64,000 nucleotides of DNA from Knoellia sinensis KCTC 19936 (GTDB taxonomy: Bacteria; Actinomycetota; Actinomycetes; Actinomycetales; Dermatophilaceae): contig NZ_AVPJ01000007.1 in assembly GCF_000768705.1 (NCBI RefSeq), positions 1 through 64,000 on the forward strand, written 5' to 3'. A model generated the notes under the pieces. That model did not search any database and was not told where the DNA came from. It was given only the letters and a program-made list of their open reading frames with translations. Position numbers and translations under genes: made by a program. Shown here piece by piece: positions 47,054-56,246 of this stretch; the stretch's first letter is position 1, and every line of letters starts with the position of its first letter.

Positions 47054-47908
47054 ATGACGGATCCATATCGCGACGCCATGACACCGCACCAGGTGTCGGT
47101 CGCCGACTTCCTCGCCTCGTTCGGCGGTGACGTCGACGCGGCCATCGCGGCCCTGCGAGCGCACCATCCCGCGCCGGCGCCGGCGCCCATCCCGCGACGG
47201 CCGCGACGGGAGCGGTCGGGGGACCACATCATCACCGTCACCGACCTGCACAAGACCTATCGGATGGGGCGGCAGAAAGTCGCCGCCCTGGGCGGGGTGT
47301 CCCTCGAGATCGACCGAGGAGAGTTCGTCGCCCTCACGGGGGCCAGTGGCAGCGGCAAGAGCACGTTGCTGCAGCTCATTGGCGGCCTCGACAAGCCCAG
47401 CGGCGGGACCGTCATGGTCGACGGGGTCAACATCGGCAAGCTCAGTGACGCCAAGCTGTCGCGGTTCCGCAACCGGACGATCGGCTTCGTCTTCCAGTTC
47501 TTCTACCTGCAGCCGTTCCTGCGGCTGACGACCAACACCGAGGTGCCGGGCATGTTTGCCCGAACGCCCCGCAAGGAGCGCCGCGCACACGCGGGCGACC
47601 TCATCGAAGCGGTGGGCCTCGCGGACCGCTCGAAGCACTTGCCCCGCGAGATGTCCGGAGGCCAGATGCAGCGCGCCGCCATCGCTCGCGCCCTGCTCAA
47701 TCGGCCGCCCCTGCTGCTCGCGGACGAGCCGACCGGCAACCTCGACAGCGCCACCGGCGCCTCGATCATCGAGCTCTTCGAGCGAATTCGTGACGAGTTC
47801 GGGACCACCATCGTCATCGTCACCCACGATGACGACCTCGCCCGGCGGGCAGACCGCACGATCCGGCTCAGCGATGGCCGCATCGTCCCCGAGGGCGTGG
47901 TCGCATGA
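47054..47908 (+). CDS. ABC transporter ATP-binding protein (MacB/LolD type)
   Basis: From ATG at 47054 the protein has 284 residues. A 55-residue extension (MTPHQVSVADFLASFGGDVD ... PAPAPAPIPRRPRRERSG) precedes the ATPase domain: Walker A GASGSGKSTLLQLIGGLDKP, signature MSGGQMQRAAIARALLNRPP and Walker B LLLADEPTGNLDSATG. It is the MacB/LolD class that drives FtsX-like permeases. AGGGGG precedes the ATG. Its stop overlaps the permease start (ATGA). The Ala/Pro-rich extension is unusual, and its role is unknown. Confidence 0.9.
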   Translation: MTDPYRDAMTPHQVSVADFLASFGGDVDAAIAALRAHHPAPAPAPIPRRPRRERSGDHIITVTDLHKTYRMGRQKVAALGGVSLEIDRGEFVALTGASGSGKSTLLQLIGGLDKPSGGTVMVDGVNIGKLSDAKLSRFRNRTIGFVFQFFYLQPFLRLTTNTEVPGMFARTPRKERRAHAGDLIEAVGLADRSKHLPREMSGGQMQRAAIARALLNRPPLLLADEPTGNLDSATGASIIELFERIRDEFGTTIVIVTHDDDLARRADRTIRLSDGRIVPEGVVA

Positions 47909-49896
47909 TCGGCTTCCGCGACTCGATCACGTTGGCGCGAACCAAAGTCCGCTCGAAGCGCATCCGGCTCCTCGTCACGACCATCGTCTCGGGGCTGCTC
48001 TTCGGCATCATCGGTGGCGGAGTCCTGCTCTTCTACGGAACCTCCGCCAGTGTCGACCGCTTCGCCGACCAGAACCTCGGCGGCCGCTACCTCGTGCAGG
48101 CCACGCCCGTCATCCCGTCCGAGCAGCTCTACCCCTTCCCCGAGGACCCCAAACTCGTGAAGGAAATGGCAGCAGCGCACACGGCATACCTTGCTGAGCG
48201 CAAGGCCGCCGCGAAGAAGTACGGCATCGACGACTACGACGAGAAGAGCGAGACTCCGGCGGTCGTGGACAACCCCTACGGCGACCCGAGCATCCCCGCC
48301 TCCGAGCGGAAGATGGTCAACCAGGAGTCGGTCGTGTGGAAGCGCCGCATGGTCGAGGTGGTGGCGAACGCCCAGAAGAACTCGAAGAGCACCCCCGAGG
48401 CGTTCACGGCTGCCGCCCGTGGCGCCGGCGCCACGGACACCTACAGCCCCAAGCACCTGCAGACCTTGGGGCTGAAGTACCTCAAGGACGGGCGGGAGGA
48501 CCTCACCAAGACCGCTGACACGACGGCGGTGAGCGACGGGTCGGTGCCCGAAGAGGCCATGGACTCGAGCATCGCCTCATCCAGCTTCACGATCATGGAC
48601 GACGACCTCGTCCGCGCGTTCATCGCCGAGCCCAATGCGGCTCGGGCCACCCCCAAGGGCATCCCGGTCCTCGTGCCTGTCGACGACGTCGTCACCACCT
48701 TGGGCAAGAGCCTCGACCTCTCAAAACGCCCGCGGGACAGTGCGGGCCAGATCGACTGGTATCGCGGAGTCCGCGACAAGGCCAATGGCGTGACCTTCAC
48801 GGCCTGCTACCGCAACGACGCCGAGCACGCACGGATCGATGAGGCGCGACAGCAGGCCGCCGATGCCGCTGCCAACGCGAAGACGCCTGGCTGGGTCAAG
48901 CCCGCGCGCACCCTCCAACTGCCCAAGACACCCTGCGGTGAGGTCACGGTCGCGTCCGACCGCCGCACCGAACGTGAGAAGAGGGCCGATGCCAATCGCG
49001 CGGCCTTCGACGCCGAGGTCTCGCCAACCGTCGAACCTCGCGCCGAACTCCTCACGTTCCAGATCGTCGGCGTCCTCCCGACGCAGCAGTCCGGTGGCAG
49101 CACCTTGGACGCCGTGATCTCCGGGATCGTCGGCACGAACTACGGCTACGGGTCCCTCATCCCCGCAGACCTGCTGGCCGCCGTTCCGGCGCAGCTTCGG
49201 CATGCCGACCTGCTCCAGACGCCTCCCCCGCAGACCCCCGAGCAGCTCATGATGTTCGGGCCCATGGGCCCGGAGGCTGCCCACATCGCGTCGTTCCCCA
49301 CGGTCGAGGGAGCCAAGGCGTTCATCCAGTCCCAGGCCTGCCCGGGCAGCTCGAGCGGTTTCGGCGGCGACTTCTACACCGAGTGCGGCAAGCCCTTCTC
49401 CGTGGGCACGTACGGCACGAGCTACCTCGTCGTGGACGACATCGCACGCGAGGCACGTCCGTTCCTCATCGGCATCCTCGGGGTGCTCTTCGGAGTGGCC
49501 ACGATCATCATCTGGGCCATGATGGGCCGCGTCATCGCCGACTCCCGCCGCGAGACGGCCGTCTTCCGCGCGATCGGTGCCAAGCGCACCGACATCATCA
49601 AGGTCTATGTCCTGTACTCCATCTGGGTCGCGCTCAGGATCGCCCTGTTCGCTGGCTTGCTGGCGGCAGCAATCGTCGTCGCCATCGAGGTGCTGTTCAC
49701 CCAGAGCGCGACTCGGGCCGCGCAACTCGCCTATGGCGTCTTCGACGGCGACGCGCGCTTCCACTTCCTCGGGGTGCCTGGGCCGGTGTTCTGGGCGATT
49801 CTGGCGGGGATCCTCCTGATGTCGCTCGTGGCGATCACCCCGCCGCTGCTGCGCAACATCCGCCGCAACCCCATCCGGGACATGCGCGACGAGTGA
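47905..49896 (+). CDS. FtsX-like permease with a large extracytoplasmic domain
   Basis: This 663-residue protein has an N-terminal TM (LLVTTIVSGLLFGIIGGGVL), about 470 residues of soluble extracytoplasmic sequence, then three TMs in the last 150 residues (PFLIGILGVLFGVATIIIWA, IALFAGLLAAAIVVAIEVLF, FWAILAGILLMSLVAITPPL). RETAVFRAIGAKRTDIIKVY is the conserved coupling segment of FtsX/MacB permeases. The soluble domain contains coiled regions and no recognised enzyme. It works with the adjacent ATPase in mechanotransmission-type export or envelope signalling; the substrate is unknown. Confidence 0.87.
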   Translation: MIGFRDSITLARTKVRSKRIRLLVTTIVSGLLFGIIGGGVLLFYGTSASVDRFADQNLGGRYLVQATPVIPSEQLYPFPEDPKLVKEMAAAHTAYLAERKAAAKKYGIDDYDEKSETPAVVDNPYGDPSIPASERKMVNQESVVWKRRMVEVVANAQKNSKSTPEAFTAAARGAGATDTYSPKHLQTLGLKYLKDGREDLTKTADTTAVSDGSVPEEAMDSSIASSSFTIMDDDLVRAFIAEPNAARATPKGIPVLVPVDDVVTTLGKSLDLSKRPRDSAGQIDWYRGVRDKANGVTFTACYRNDAEHARIDEARQQAADAAANAKTPGWVKPARTLQLPKTPCGEVTVASDRRTEREKRADANRAAFDAEVSPTVEPRAELLTFQIVGVLPTQQSGGSTLDAVISGIVGTNYGYGSLIPADLLAAVPAQLRHADLLQTPPPQTPEQLMMFGPMGPEAAHIASFPTVEGAKAFIQSQACPGSSSGFGGDFYTECGKPFSVGTYGTSYLVVDDIAREARPFLIGILGVLFGVATIIIWAMMGRVIADSRRETAVFRAIGAKRTDIIKVYVLYSIWVALRIALFAGLLAAAIVVAIEVLFTQSATRAAQLAYGVFDGDARFHFLGVPGPVFWAILAGILLMSLVAITPPLLRNIRRNPIRDMRDE

Positions 49897-49898
49897 CC

Positions 49899-49933
49899 CA
49901 GCTGCGTCCTCCTACTTTGGATGGACGCAGCTG
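49899..49933 (+). terminator. Hairpin after the FtsX-like permease
   Basis: CAGCTGCGTCC (49899-49909) pairs with GGACGCAGCTG (49923-49933), starting 3 nt past the stop. There is no T tract. Confidence 0.55.
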
Positions 49934-49960
49934 CGGTGACCGGAGTCGTACCGTGAAAGC

Positions 49961-51130
49961 GTGAGCCGAGCCACGGCCTTCCTCGCGAGACACGGCCTCG
50001 ACCTGCTGGTCGTGGTCATCGCCGTGGTGACCGCGGTGTGGACCGTGGTTCGTGACGACCTCGAGCACCCAAGCGGGCCCCGGTTCGTGCTCGGCCTCGT
50101 CGGAATCACGGCGGCGGTACTGGGGCTGCTGGCCCGGGGGCGCTTCCCCTTCGCGGCGCCGGCATCGCTCTGGCTGGGGTGCACCGCGCTCTCCTTCCTC
50201 GACGGACAACTGATCGTCAACGGAGCCGGCATCCTCGTCGCTGGCATGGGCGCCGCAGTCCTGCTCGGGTCTCAGCGCAAGGTGTGGCTCTCCCGCCTGG
50301 GATTGGTGATCGTCCTGGCGGGGGCCGTGACCGTGGTGCGCAACGGACCCGGTTCCACCACCGACGACCTGATCTCCGTCCCTGTCACGTTCGGGATCGG
50401 GTGGCTCGTCGGGTGGGCCTTGCGCGAACGCACCGAACGAACCGAAGCCGCCGAGGAACGTGCCGTCCGCGCGGAGCGGGAACGGGAGGCTGCGGCGCGG
50501 GTGGCCGTCGCCGAGGAACGCGGCCGGATCGCACGCGAGTTGCACGACATCGTCGCGCACAGCCTGAGCGTGATCATGCTGCAGGTCGGAGCCGTTCGGC
50601 ACCGGATGCCAGACAGCGCCGAGGCAGACCGGGAGGCGCTCAAGAATGTCGAGGAGGCGGGCCGGACGGCACTGATGGAGATGCGCCGCCTGCTCAACGC
50701 GATGAGGGAGGACGGCGACCCGGCGGAGCTGATGCCCCATCCCGGACTGGCCGACGTGAATCGCCTGGTGCACGACGTCGAAGCAGCCGGTCTGGCAGTG
50801 CGGCTTCGGATCGTCGGCGAGCCGTCTGCGTTGCCACCGGGCCTCGACCTTTCGGCGTACCGCATCCTGCAGGAAGGTCTCACCAACAGCCTCAGGCACT
50901 CAGGGTCCGGCGCGGCAGACGTCACCGTGGACTACGGCGACGACGAGCTTCGTCTGGAGGTCCTCGACTCGGGCGCCGGAGAGACGGTTTCGGGTGACGT
51001 ACGAGGACACGGTCTCGTCGGCATCCGGGAGCGGGTCAAGCTCTTCGGCGGTGAGATGACGGCCGGACCAGCCCCGGGCGGCGGGTTCCTCGTCCGGGCA
51101 CGGCTCCCGTTGGGCGGCGATCCGCCATGA
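49961..51130 (+). CDS. NarL-type sensor histidine kinase
   Basis: From GTG at 49961 the protein has 389 residues. About five TM segments fill residues 10-150 and form a simple membrane sensor. A coiled linker (RTERTEAAEERAVRAERERE) leads to the HisKA_3 box ARELHDIVAHSLSVIMLQVG with the phospho-acceptor His, then a HATPase_c region (YRILQEGLTNSLRHSGSGAA ... GHGLVGIRERVKLFGGEM). It overlaps its response regulator by 4 nt. The downstream ABC exporter suggests control of drug or peptide efflux. Confidence 0.92.
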   Translation: MSRATAFLARHGLDLLVVVIAVVTAVWTVVRDDLEHPSGPRFVLGLVGITAAVLGLLARGRFPFAAPASLWLGCTALSFLDGQLIVNGAGILVAGMGAAVLLGSQRKVWLSRLGLVIVLAGAVTVVRNGPGSTTDDLISVPVTFGIGWLVGWALRERTERTEAAEERAVRAEREREAAARVAVAEERGRIARELHDIVAHSLSVIMLQVGAVRHRMPDSAEADREALKNVEEAGRTALMEMRRLLNAMREDGDPAELMPHPGLADVNRLVHDVEAAGLAVRLRIVGEPSALPPGLDLSAYRILQEGLTNSLRHSGSGAADVTVDYGDDELRLEVLDSGAGETVSGDVRGHGLVGIRERVKLFGGEMTAGPAPGGGFLVRARLPLGGDPP

Positions 51131-51777
51131 CCATCCGGGTGCTCGTCGTCGACGACCAGTCCATGGTGCGCGCAGGCTTTCGGCTGCTGCTCGCCGACGA
51201 GACCGACATCGACGTCGTCGCCGAGGCGGGCAACGGTCGTGAGGCGATCGCCCAGGCAGCGCGCTTCCACCCGGACGTCATCCTGATGGACATCCGCATG
51301 CCCGAACTCGACGGGCTCGAGGCCACCCGCCGCATTCTGGGGACCGACACGACCGCCCGCATCCTGATCCTCACGACCTTCGACCTCGACGACTACGTGT
51401 TCGAGGCGCTGCGCGCCGGGGCCAGCGGCTTCGTCCTCAAGGACGACCCTCCCGAGCAACTGCTCGCCGCCGTTCGCACCGTCGCGGCCGGCGAGGCCCT
51501 GCTCTCACCTGCCGTCACCACGCGGGTCATCCGGCACTTCACCAGCGCCCGCCACCAGGCACCTCCGGCGGGGTTCTCCGAGCTCACCGCTCGCGAGGTC
51601 GAGGTGTTCGAGCTCATCGCGCGCGGGCTGTCCAACGCCGAGATCGGCGAGGAGCTGTTCATCAGCGACACCACCGTGAAGACCCACGTCACGCGGCTGC
51701 TCCAGAAGCTCAGCCTGCGGGATCGAGCCCAGGCGATCGTGCTCGCCTACCAGAGCGGACTGTTCGAGCAGTCCTGA
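51127..51777 (+). CDS. NarL/LuxR-type response regulator
   Basis: This 216-residue protein has a receiver domain with VLVVDDQSMVRAGFRLLLAD and the phospho-acceptor Asp in VILMDIRMPELDGLEA (about Asp55), then a LuxR-type HTH (LTAREVEVFELIARGLSNAE, IGEELFISDTTVKTHVTRLL). It is translated together with the kinase (ATGA overlap). It likely controls the ABC genes 124 nt downstream. Confidence 0.93.
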   Translation: MTIRVLVVDDQSMVRAGFRLLLADETDIDVVAEAGNGREAIAQAARFHPDVILMDIRMPELDGLEATRRILGTDTTARILILTTFDLDDYVFEALRAGASGFVLKDDPPEQLLAAVRTVAAGEALLSPAVTTRVIRHFTSARHQAPPAGFSELTAREVEVFELIARGLSNAEIGEELFISDTTVKTHVTRLLQKLSLRDRAQAIVLAYQSGLFEQS

Positions 51778-51900
51778 GTCACACCCGAGGACGACTCCCC
51801 CTCCTGCTTTTGTCGCACCACGGACACGACGTCTCGACGACGCGCCCGGGCGGCGACGTCCCTAGCGTCGATGGCATCCCTTCCAGAAAGGAATCAGCAC

Positions 51901-52797
51901 ATGATCACCATCGACAACCTGTCGAAGAAGTACCGCTCCACCGTCGCCGTCGACCACGTCAGCTTCACCGCCAAGGAGGGCCGAGTCACCGGCTTCCTGG
52001 GCCCGAACGGAGCCGGCAAGTCGACTTCCATGCGGATGATGGTCGGCCTCACCAAGCCCACGACGGGGACGGCGACGATCGCCGGACGCCGGTTCGCGGA
52101 CCTCCCCAACCCCGGTCTCGAAGTGGGGGTCATGCTGGACGCCTCAGCCCAGCACGCCGGCCGCACGGGCCGGGAGATCCTCACCATCGCCCAGCAGACG
52201 ATGGGCGTGCCGGCCCGGCGCGTCGACGAGATGCTCGACCTCGTCAGCCTGACCGCGACCGAGGCCGAGCGCCGGGTCGGCAACTACTCACTCGGAATGC
52301 GCCAGCGCCTCGGGATCGCCACCGCCCTCATCGGGAACCCGGGCGTCCTCATCCTCGACGAACCTGCCAACGGGCTCGACCCCGCAGGCATCCGCTGGAT
52401 GCGAGACCTCCTCCGCGACTTCGCGGACCGGGGCGGGACGGTTCTGCTGTCCTCGCACCTGCTCAGCGAGGTCGAGATCATCGCCGACGACATCGTGATG
52501 ATCGGCGCCGGCCGGATCGTCGCCGAGGGCTCCAAGGCCGACCTGCTCCGCGGTGTCGGCAGCCTCGTCGGAACCGCGGACCTCGGCGCGTTGCGGCGGG
52601 CGCTCCACGCCGCGGGACATGACACGTCGGTGTCCACGGACGGCACCGTCAGCACCGACGCCGAACCCGCCGTGGTCGGGCAACTCGCCTTGGCTGCGGG
52701 CGTGCCTCTCACTCACCTGCGCACGGCCGAGGGCGGCCTCGAGGACAGGTTCCTCGAGCTCACCGCAGACACAGCACGAGAAAGGACAGCAGCATGA
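51901..52797 (+). CDS. ABC-2 type exporter ATP-binding protein
   Basis: This 298-residue protein has Walker A GFLGPNGAGKSTSMRMMVGL, signature NYSLGMRQRLGIATALIGNP and Walker B LILDEPANGLDPAGIRWM. The C-terminal 80 residues form the substrate-specific tail seen in drug and lantibiotic-immunity exporters. AGAAAGGA lies before the ATG at 51901. It overlaps the permease gene (ATGA). Confidence 0.92.
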   Translation: MITIDNLSKKYRSTVAVDHVSFTAKEGRVTGFLGPNGAGKSTSMRMMVGLTKPTTGTATIAGRRFADLPNPGLEVGVMLDASAQHAGRTGREILTIAQQTMGVPARRVDEMLDLVSLTATEAERRVGNYSLGMRQRLGIATALIGNPGVLILDEPANGLDPAGIRWMRDLLRDFADRGGTVLLSSHLLSEVEIIADDIVMIGAGRIVAEGSKADLLRGVGSLVGTADLGALRRALHAAGHDTSVSTDGTVSTDAEPAVVGQLALAAGVPLTHLRTAEGGLEDRFLELTADTARERTAA

Positions 52798-53594
52798 CCG
52801 CCACCGCACTCACCCACGTTCGCGAGGAGCATCAGGCACGACTCGCACCGGTCCCACTGGCCCGCGTCGTGCGGGTCGAACTGCGCAAGATGTTCAACAC
52901 CCGCTCAGGGTTCTGGCTGATGGCCAGCATGGTGATTCTGGGCGTGCTCGCCACCATCGCGACGGTCCTCTTCGCGCCCGACGAGCAACTCACTCACAAC
53001 ACCTTCGCCAAGGCGATCGGCTTCCCGATGACCATCCTGCTCCCGATCATCGCAATCCTGTCGATCACCGGAGAGTGGAGTCAGCGCACCGGGCTCACCA
53101 CGTTCACGCTGGTCCCGCACCGGCGGCGCGTGATCCTGGCCAAGACGATCTCCTCGGTGATAGTGGGCATCGCCGCGATGCTGGTCGCGCTCGTCGTGGG
53201 AGTGCTCGGCAATGTCGCCGGCACGGCCATCGCCGGCACCGATCTCGTCTGGGACGTCTCGGTTGCGGAGTTCGGCACCATCATCATCGGCAGCCTGCTG
53301 TGCCTGCTGACCGGAACGATGCTGGGCCTGCTTTTCCGGAGCACGCCCGTCGCACTGGTGACCTACTTCGTGATCACCCTGGTGCTCCCGACGATCTTCG
53401 GGATCCTGGCCAGCAACGCACCGGACTTCGCGGATGTCCGCCCCTGGGTCGACGCCGAGCTCGCCCGGTCGTTCCTCTTCGAAGGACCACCGGTCGGCGA
53501 ACAGTGGGCACAGGTCGCCACCACCGCGGGCCTGTGGCTCGCCCTCCCGGCACTGCTCGGCCTGCGGTTCGTCATGAGGTCTGAGGTGAAGTAG
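52794..53594 (+). CDS. ABC-2 type permease
   Basis: This 266-residue protein has six hydrophobic segments, beginning with LARVVRVELRKMFNTRSGFW, then ASMVILGVLATIATVLF, and TTFTLVPHRRRVILAKTISS before TM3, the usual plan of small ABC-2 exporters. With the ATPase at 51901 it forms a full exporter, and with the kinase/regulator pair upstream it forms an antibiotic-sensing-type module. The exported compound cannot be inferred. Confidence 0.9.
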   Translation: MTATALTHVREEHQARLAPVPLARVVRVELRKMFNTRSGFWLMASMVILGVLATIATVLFAPDEQLTHNTFAKAIGFPMTILLPIIAILSITGEWSQRTGLTTFTLVPHRRRVILAKTISSVIVGIAAMLVALVVGVLGNVAGTAIAGTDLVWDVSVAEFGTIIIGSLLCLLTGTMLGLLFRSTPVALVTYFVITLVLPTIFGILASNAPDFADVRPWVDAELARSFLFEGPPVGEQWAQVATTAGLWLALPALLGLRFVMRSEVK

Positions 53595-53612
53595 TCACCA
53601 CACCACAACGAC

Positions 53613-53647
53613 CCGGCCGGGACGTCGCACTCGCGAGTCCCGGCCGG
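53613..53647. terminator. Hairpin between the exporter permease and a convergent membrane-protein gene
   Basis: CCGGCCGGGAC (53613-53623) pairs with GTCCCGGCCGG (53637-53647), 19 nt past the permease stop and 20 nt before the convergent gene's stop. Confidence 0.7.
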
Positions 53648-53666
53648 TGTCGTCTGTGCGCATGCA

Positions 53667-54077
53667 TCACGACCTGGGGCGCGGCGGCATGAAGTCCGCC
53701 GGGTCGTAGGCCAGTGGGTCGTCGGACGACCGATCTGCCGCCGACGACGGCTCTTCAGCCCCGACCGCCTCTGGGCCGTTGCTGCGCCCTGCGAGGAGCG
53801 CCGCAATCACGAAGCCCCACGCAATCAGGGTCAGGAACACGAGGGCCGACGACACGGACCCGACCAGAGTCCCGAGCCCCTGAGCACTCTGGTCGGTCGA
53901 GGTGAACACCACAGCATTCAGGGCCATCTGAGCGACCCCGCACACGGCCCAGAGACCGAAGCCGACGAGGGCCCACGTGCGCCAGCGCCCCCGGCCCGGA
54001 TGGCGCAGGACGAGTGCAAGTCCGACCGCGCCTGGGGCCACTTGCAACACGATGCCGTAGAGCCAGAACCAGCCCAT
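53667..54077 (-). CDS. Small membrane protein of unknown function
   Basis: This 136-residue protein has four hydrophobic segments (WLYGIVLQVAPGAVGLALVL, TWALVGFGLWAVCGVAQMAL, LGTLVGSVSSALVFLTLIAW, GFVIAALLAG) and an acidic C-terminal tail (EEPSSAADRSSDDPLAYDPA). No family is recognised. Its ATG overlaps the stop of the DinB-like gene by 1 nt, so it is co-expressed with it. Confidence 0.7.
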   Translation of the reverse strand: MGWFWLYGIVLQVAPGAVGLALVLRHPGRGRWRTWALVGFGLWAVCGVAQMALNAVVFTSTDQSAQGLGTLVGSVSSALVFLTLIAWGFVIAALLAGRSNGPEAVGAEEPSSAADRSSDDPLAYDPADFMPPRPRS

Positions 54078-54574
54078 CAGAGATCTCGTCCGTCGGCGTG
54101 GGCCTCCGAGGCAAGGACGGCGTCGCGCGTGATCTCGAGGTGGCCGAGGTGCTGGGCCAGCTCCTCATAGACGTGCACGAGGACGGCACCCTGCGTCGCG
54201 TATGCCGTCCGCCCACCTTCCGTGGGCGGGTTCACCGGCGCTGCGGCCAGATCTGCGGCTCGCGCGTCCTCGTGGAAGCGAGTCCGCGCCATGTCCAGGA
54301 GGGCCAACGCCTCGTCGACCGTCCCGGTCGCCGTGAATTCGGCGTCGCGGTCACGCGGGACGACGATGCCTCGGTTGACGGTCCTCCCCCACCGGCCCAT
54401 GACACCGACGATGTGCGCCACGAGGGCGAAGGCCGAGTTCGACCCCTCAATCGCGGTCCCGTTGGAATCGGTGAGCGACGCGTTGACGTGAGCGTCGCCC
54501 AACTGACGGACGCACACGGCATACCCGTTCAAGGCCTTGTCGCAGAAGGCGAGGTACTCGTCGATCGTGATCAC
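54077..54574 (-). CDS. DinB-like / mycothiol-dependent-isomerase-fold protein
   Basis: This 165-residue four-helix protein has AFALVAHIVGVMGRWGRTVN, DEALALLDMARTRFHEDARA and GAVLVHVYEELAQHLGHLEI. The histidines at the VAHIVG and AQHLGHLE positions match the metal-binding pattern of the DinB/DUF664/maleylpyruvate-isomerase superfamily, many of which use mycothiol in actinobacteria. The reaction is unknown. One GTATGCCGT copy (54201) lies inside the coding sequence and forms a hairpin there. Confidence 0.78.
   Translation of the reverse strand: MITIDEYLAFCDKALNGYAVCVRQLGDAHVNASLTDSNGTAIEGSNSAFALVAHIVGVMGRWGRTVNRGIVVPRDRDAEFTATGTVDEALALLDMARTRFHEDARAADLAAAPVNPPTEGGRTAYATQGAVLVHVYEELAQHLGHLEITRDAVLASEAHADGRDL
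54201..54229 (+). repeat. GTATGCCGT extended repeat inside a coding region
   Basis: GTATGCCGTCCGCCCACC (54201-54218) occurs within the DinB-like gene, and CCGCCCAC/GTGGGCGG (54209-54216 and 54222-54229) forms a hairpin. It encodes part of NPPTEGGRTAYATQG, where the TATGCC core is the Thr-Ala-Tyr-Ala stretch on the opposite strand. Confidence 0.5.
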
Positions 54575-54663
54575 CAGGTGAGTCTTTCAGGCGCACACCT
54601 CGCCAAGAGGCGATACCCGGGTCACAATGACCGCGACCCCGCCAGGCAAAGGAGCCAGTCACC

Positions 54664-56175
54664 ATGGGCAGCGCAGAGTCCAACCTCGCATCGAACCTCG
54701 TCCGCACCGCATCGGCCATGCCGGAGAAGCCGGCGCTCAAGATCAACGGACAGGACCTGAGCTATCAGCAACTGCACGGGATGGGCGCGAAGCTCGCGGG
54801 AGCGCTGCGCGCCAACGGGATCGAGCCCGGCGACCGCGTCGCGCTGATCCTTCCCAACGTTCCGGCGTTCCCCGTGGCGTTCTTCGGGACGCTCCTCGCC
54901 GGTGGCGTCGTCGTCCCGATGAACCCCCTGCTGAAGTCCGGCGAGATCGACTTCTTCTTCACCAACTCCGGGGCCAAGGTCGCGTTCGTGTGGCCGGACT
55001 TCGTCGAGGAGGCGACGAAGGGTGCCGAGAACTCGGGCACGCGCATCGTCGAGTGCGGTCCGCTTGGGCCGGTCGAGGGCTCCTTCGAAGGCGGCGAGCC
55101 GATCAGTGAGCCGACCGAACGCGATGGCGACGACACCGCGATCATCCTCTACACGTCAGGCACGACGGGCCGCCCGAAGGGCGCCGAGCTGACCCACGAC
55201 AACGTCAACCTCAACGCGAAGCGCTGCGCCGAGGTCATCCAGGAACTCACGTCTGACGACGTCATCATGGGCTGCCTGCCCCTCTTCCACGTCTTCGGCC
55301 TCGTGGTCGGACTCAACGCCGCTGTGCGGGTGGGCGCCTCGCTGGCGCTCATCCCTCGCTTCGACCCGGCCGCAGCCATCAAGGTCATCGGCGACGAAAA
55401 GGTCACAGTGATGCAGGGCGTGCCGACGATGTATGCCGCGATCCTCAACCACCCCGATGCCGACTCACTCGATGCGTCGTCCCTGCGCACGTGCGCCTCT
55501 GGCGGGTCGGCCATGCCGCTCGAGGTGATGAAGGCGTTCGAGGAGAAGTTCGGCTGCGTCATCCTCGAGGGCTACGGCCTGTCCGAGACGTCGCCCGTCG
55601 CGTCGTTCAACATGCCAGACCGCGAGCGCAAGCCCGGCACGATCGGGCTTGCCATCCCCGGCTGCGAGATGAAGGTCATCGACGTCGACGGCAACGAGGT
55701 CCCCCACGGCGAGGTCGGCGAGATCGCGATCCGCGGCGACAACATCATGAAGGGCTACTGGGCCAACCCCGAGGCGACTGCTGAGGCGATCCCCGACGGG
55801 TGGTTCCGGTCCGGAGACATGGCCACCCAGGACGACGAGGGCTACTTCACGATCGTCGATCGCAAGAAGGACATGATCCTGCGAGGCGGCATGAACGTCT
55901 ATCCGCGCGAGGTCGAGGAGGTCATCTACCAGCACCCGGACGTCCTCGAAGTGGCCGTCGTGGCCGTGCCCGACGATCTGCTCGGCGAACAGGTCGGGGC
56001 CGGAGTGGCTCTGCGGCCCGGCGCGACCGCGAGCGCCGACGACATCATCGAATTCACCAAGGAGCGGATCGCGGCGTACAAGTACCCACGGCAGGTGTGG
56101 TTCCTCGACGAACTCCCCAAGGGTCCGACGGGCAAGATCCTGCGGCGCGAGGTCAAGGCGCCAGCGGAGTCCTGA
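54664..56175 (+). CDS. Long-chain fatty-acid-CoA ligase (acyl-CoA synthetase)
   Basis: This 503-residue ANL-superfamily enzyme has the P-loop IILYTSGTTGRPKGAELTHD (about 160-180), LEGYGLSETSPVASFN, the hinge and adenylate-binding GWFRSGDMATQDDEGYFTIV and DRKKDMILRGGMNVYPREVE, and the C-terminal catalytic Lys in KGPTGKILRREVKA. It activates fatty acids with ATP and CoA. AAAGGAG lies 9 nt before the ATG. It appears monocistronic, ending in a long hairpin shared with the convergent EamA gene. Chain-length preference cannot be read. Confidence 0.9.
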   Translation: MGSAESNLASNLVRTASAMPEKPALKINGQDLSYQQLHGMGAKLAGALRANGIEPGDRVALILPNVPAFPVAFFGTLLAGGVVVPMNPLLKSGEIDFFFTNSGAKVAFVWPDFVEEATKGAENSGTRIVECGPLGPVEGSFEGGEPISEPTERDGDDTAIILYTSGTTGRPKGAELTHDNVNLNAKRCAEVIQELTSDDVIMGCLPLFHVFGLVVGLNAAVRVGASLALIPRFDPAAAIKVIGDEKVTVMQGVPTMYAAILNHPDADSLDASSLRTCASGGSAMPLEVMKAFEEKFGCVILEGYGLSETSPVASFNMPDRERKPGTIGLAIPGCEMKVIDVDGNEVPHGEVGEIAIRGDNIMKGYWANPEATAEAIPDGWFRSGDMATQDDEGYFTIVDRKKDMILRGGMNVYPREVEEVIYQHPDVLEVAVVAVPDDLLGEQVGAGVALRPGATASADDIIEFTKERIAAYKYPRQVWFLDELPKGPTGKILRREVKAPAES

Positions 56176-56198
56176 TCCGGGCTCCCGGCCAGTCGAAG

Positions 56199-56246
56199 TA
56201 GTACGAAACGCCGATCCGCAGGCTGCGGGGTCGGCGTTTCGTACTA
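56199..56246. terminator. Long imperfect hairpin between the CoA ligase and EamA genes
   Basis: TAGTACGAAACGCCGA pairs with TCGGCGTTTCGTACTA, with an inner CCGCA/TGCGG stem and small bulges. It lies between convergent genes and has the same purine-rich flanking style as the hairpin at 35752. Confidence 0.7.
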
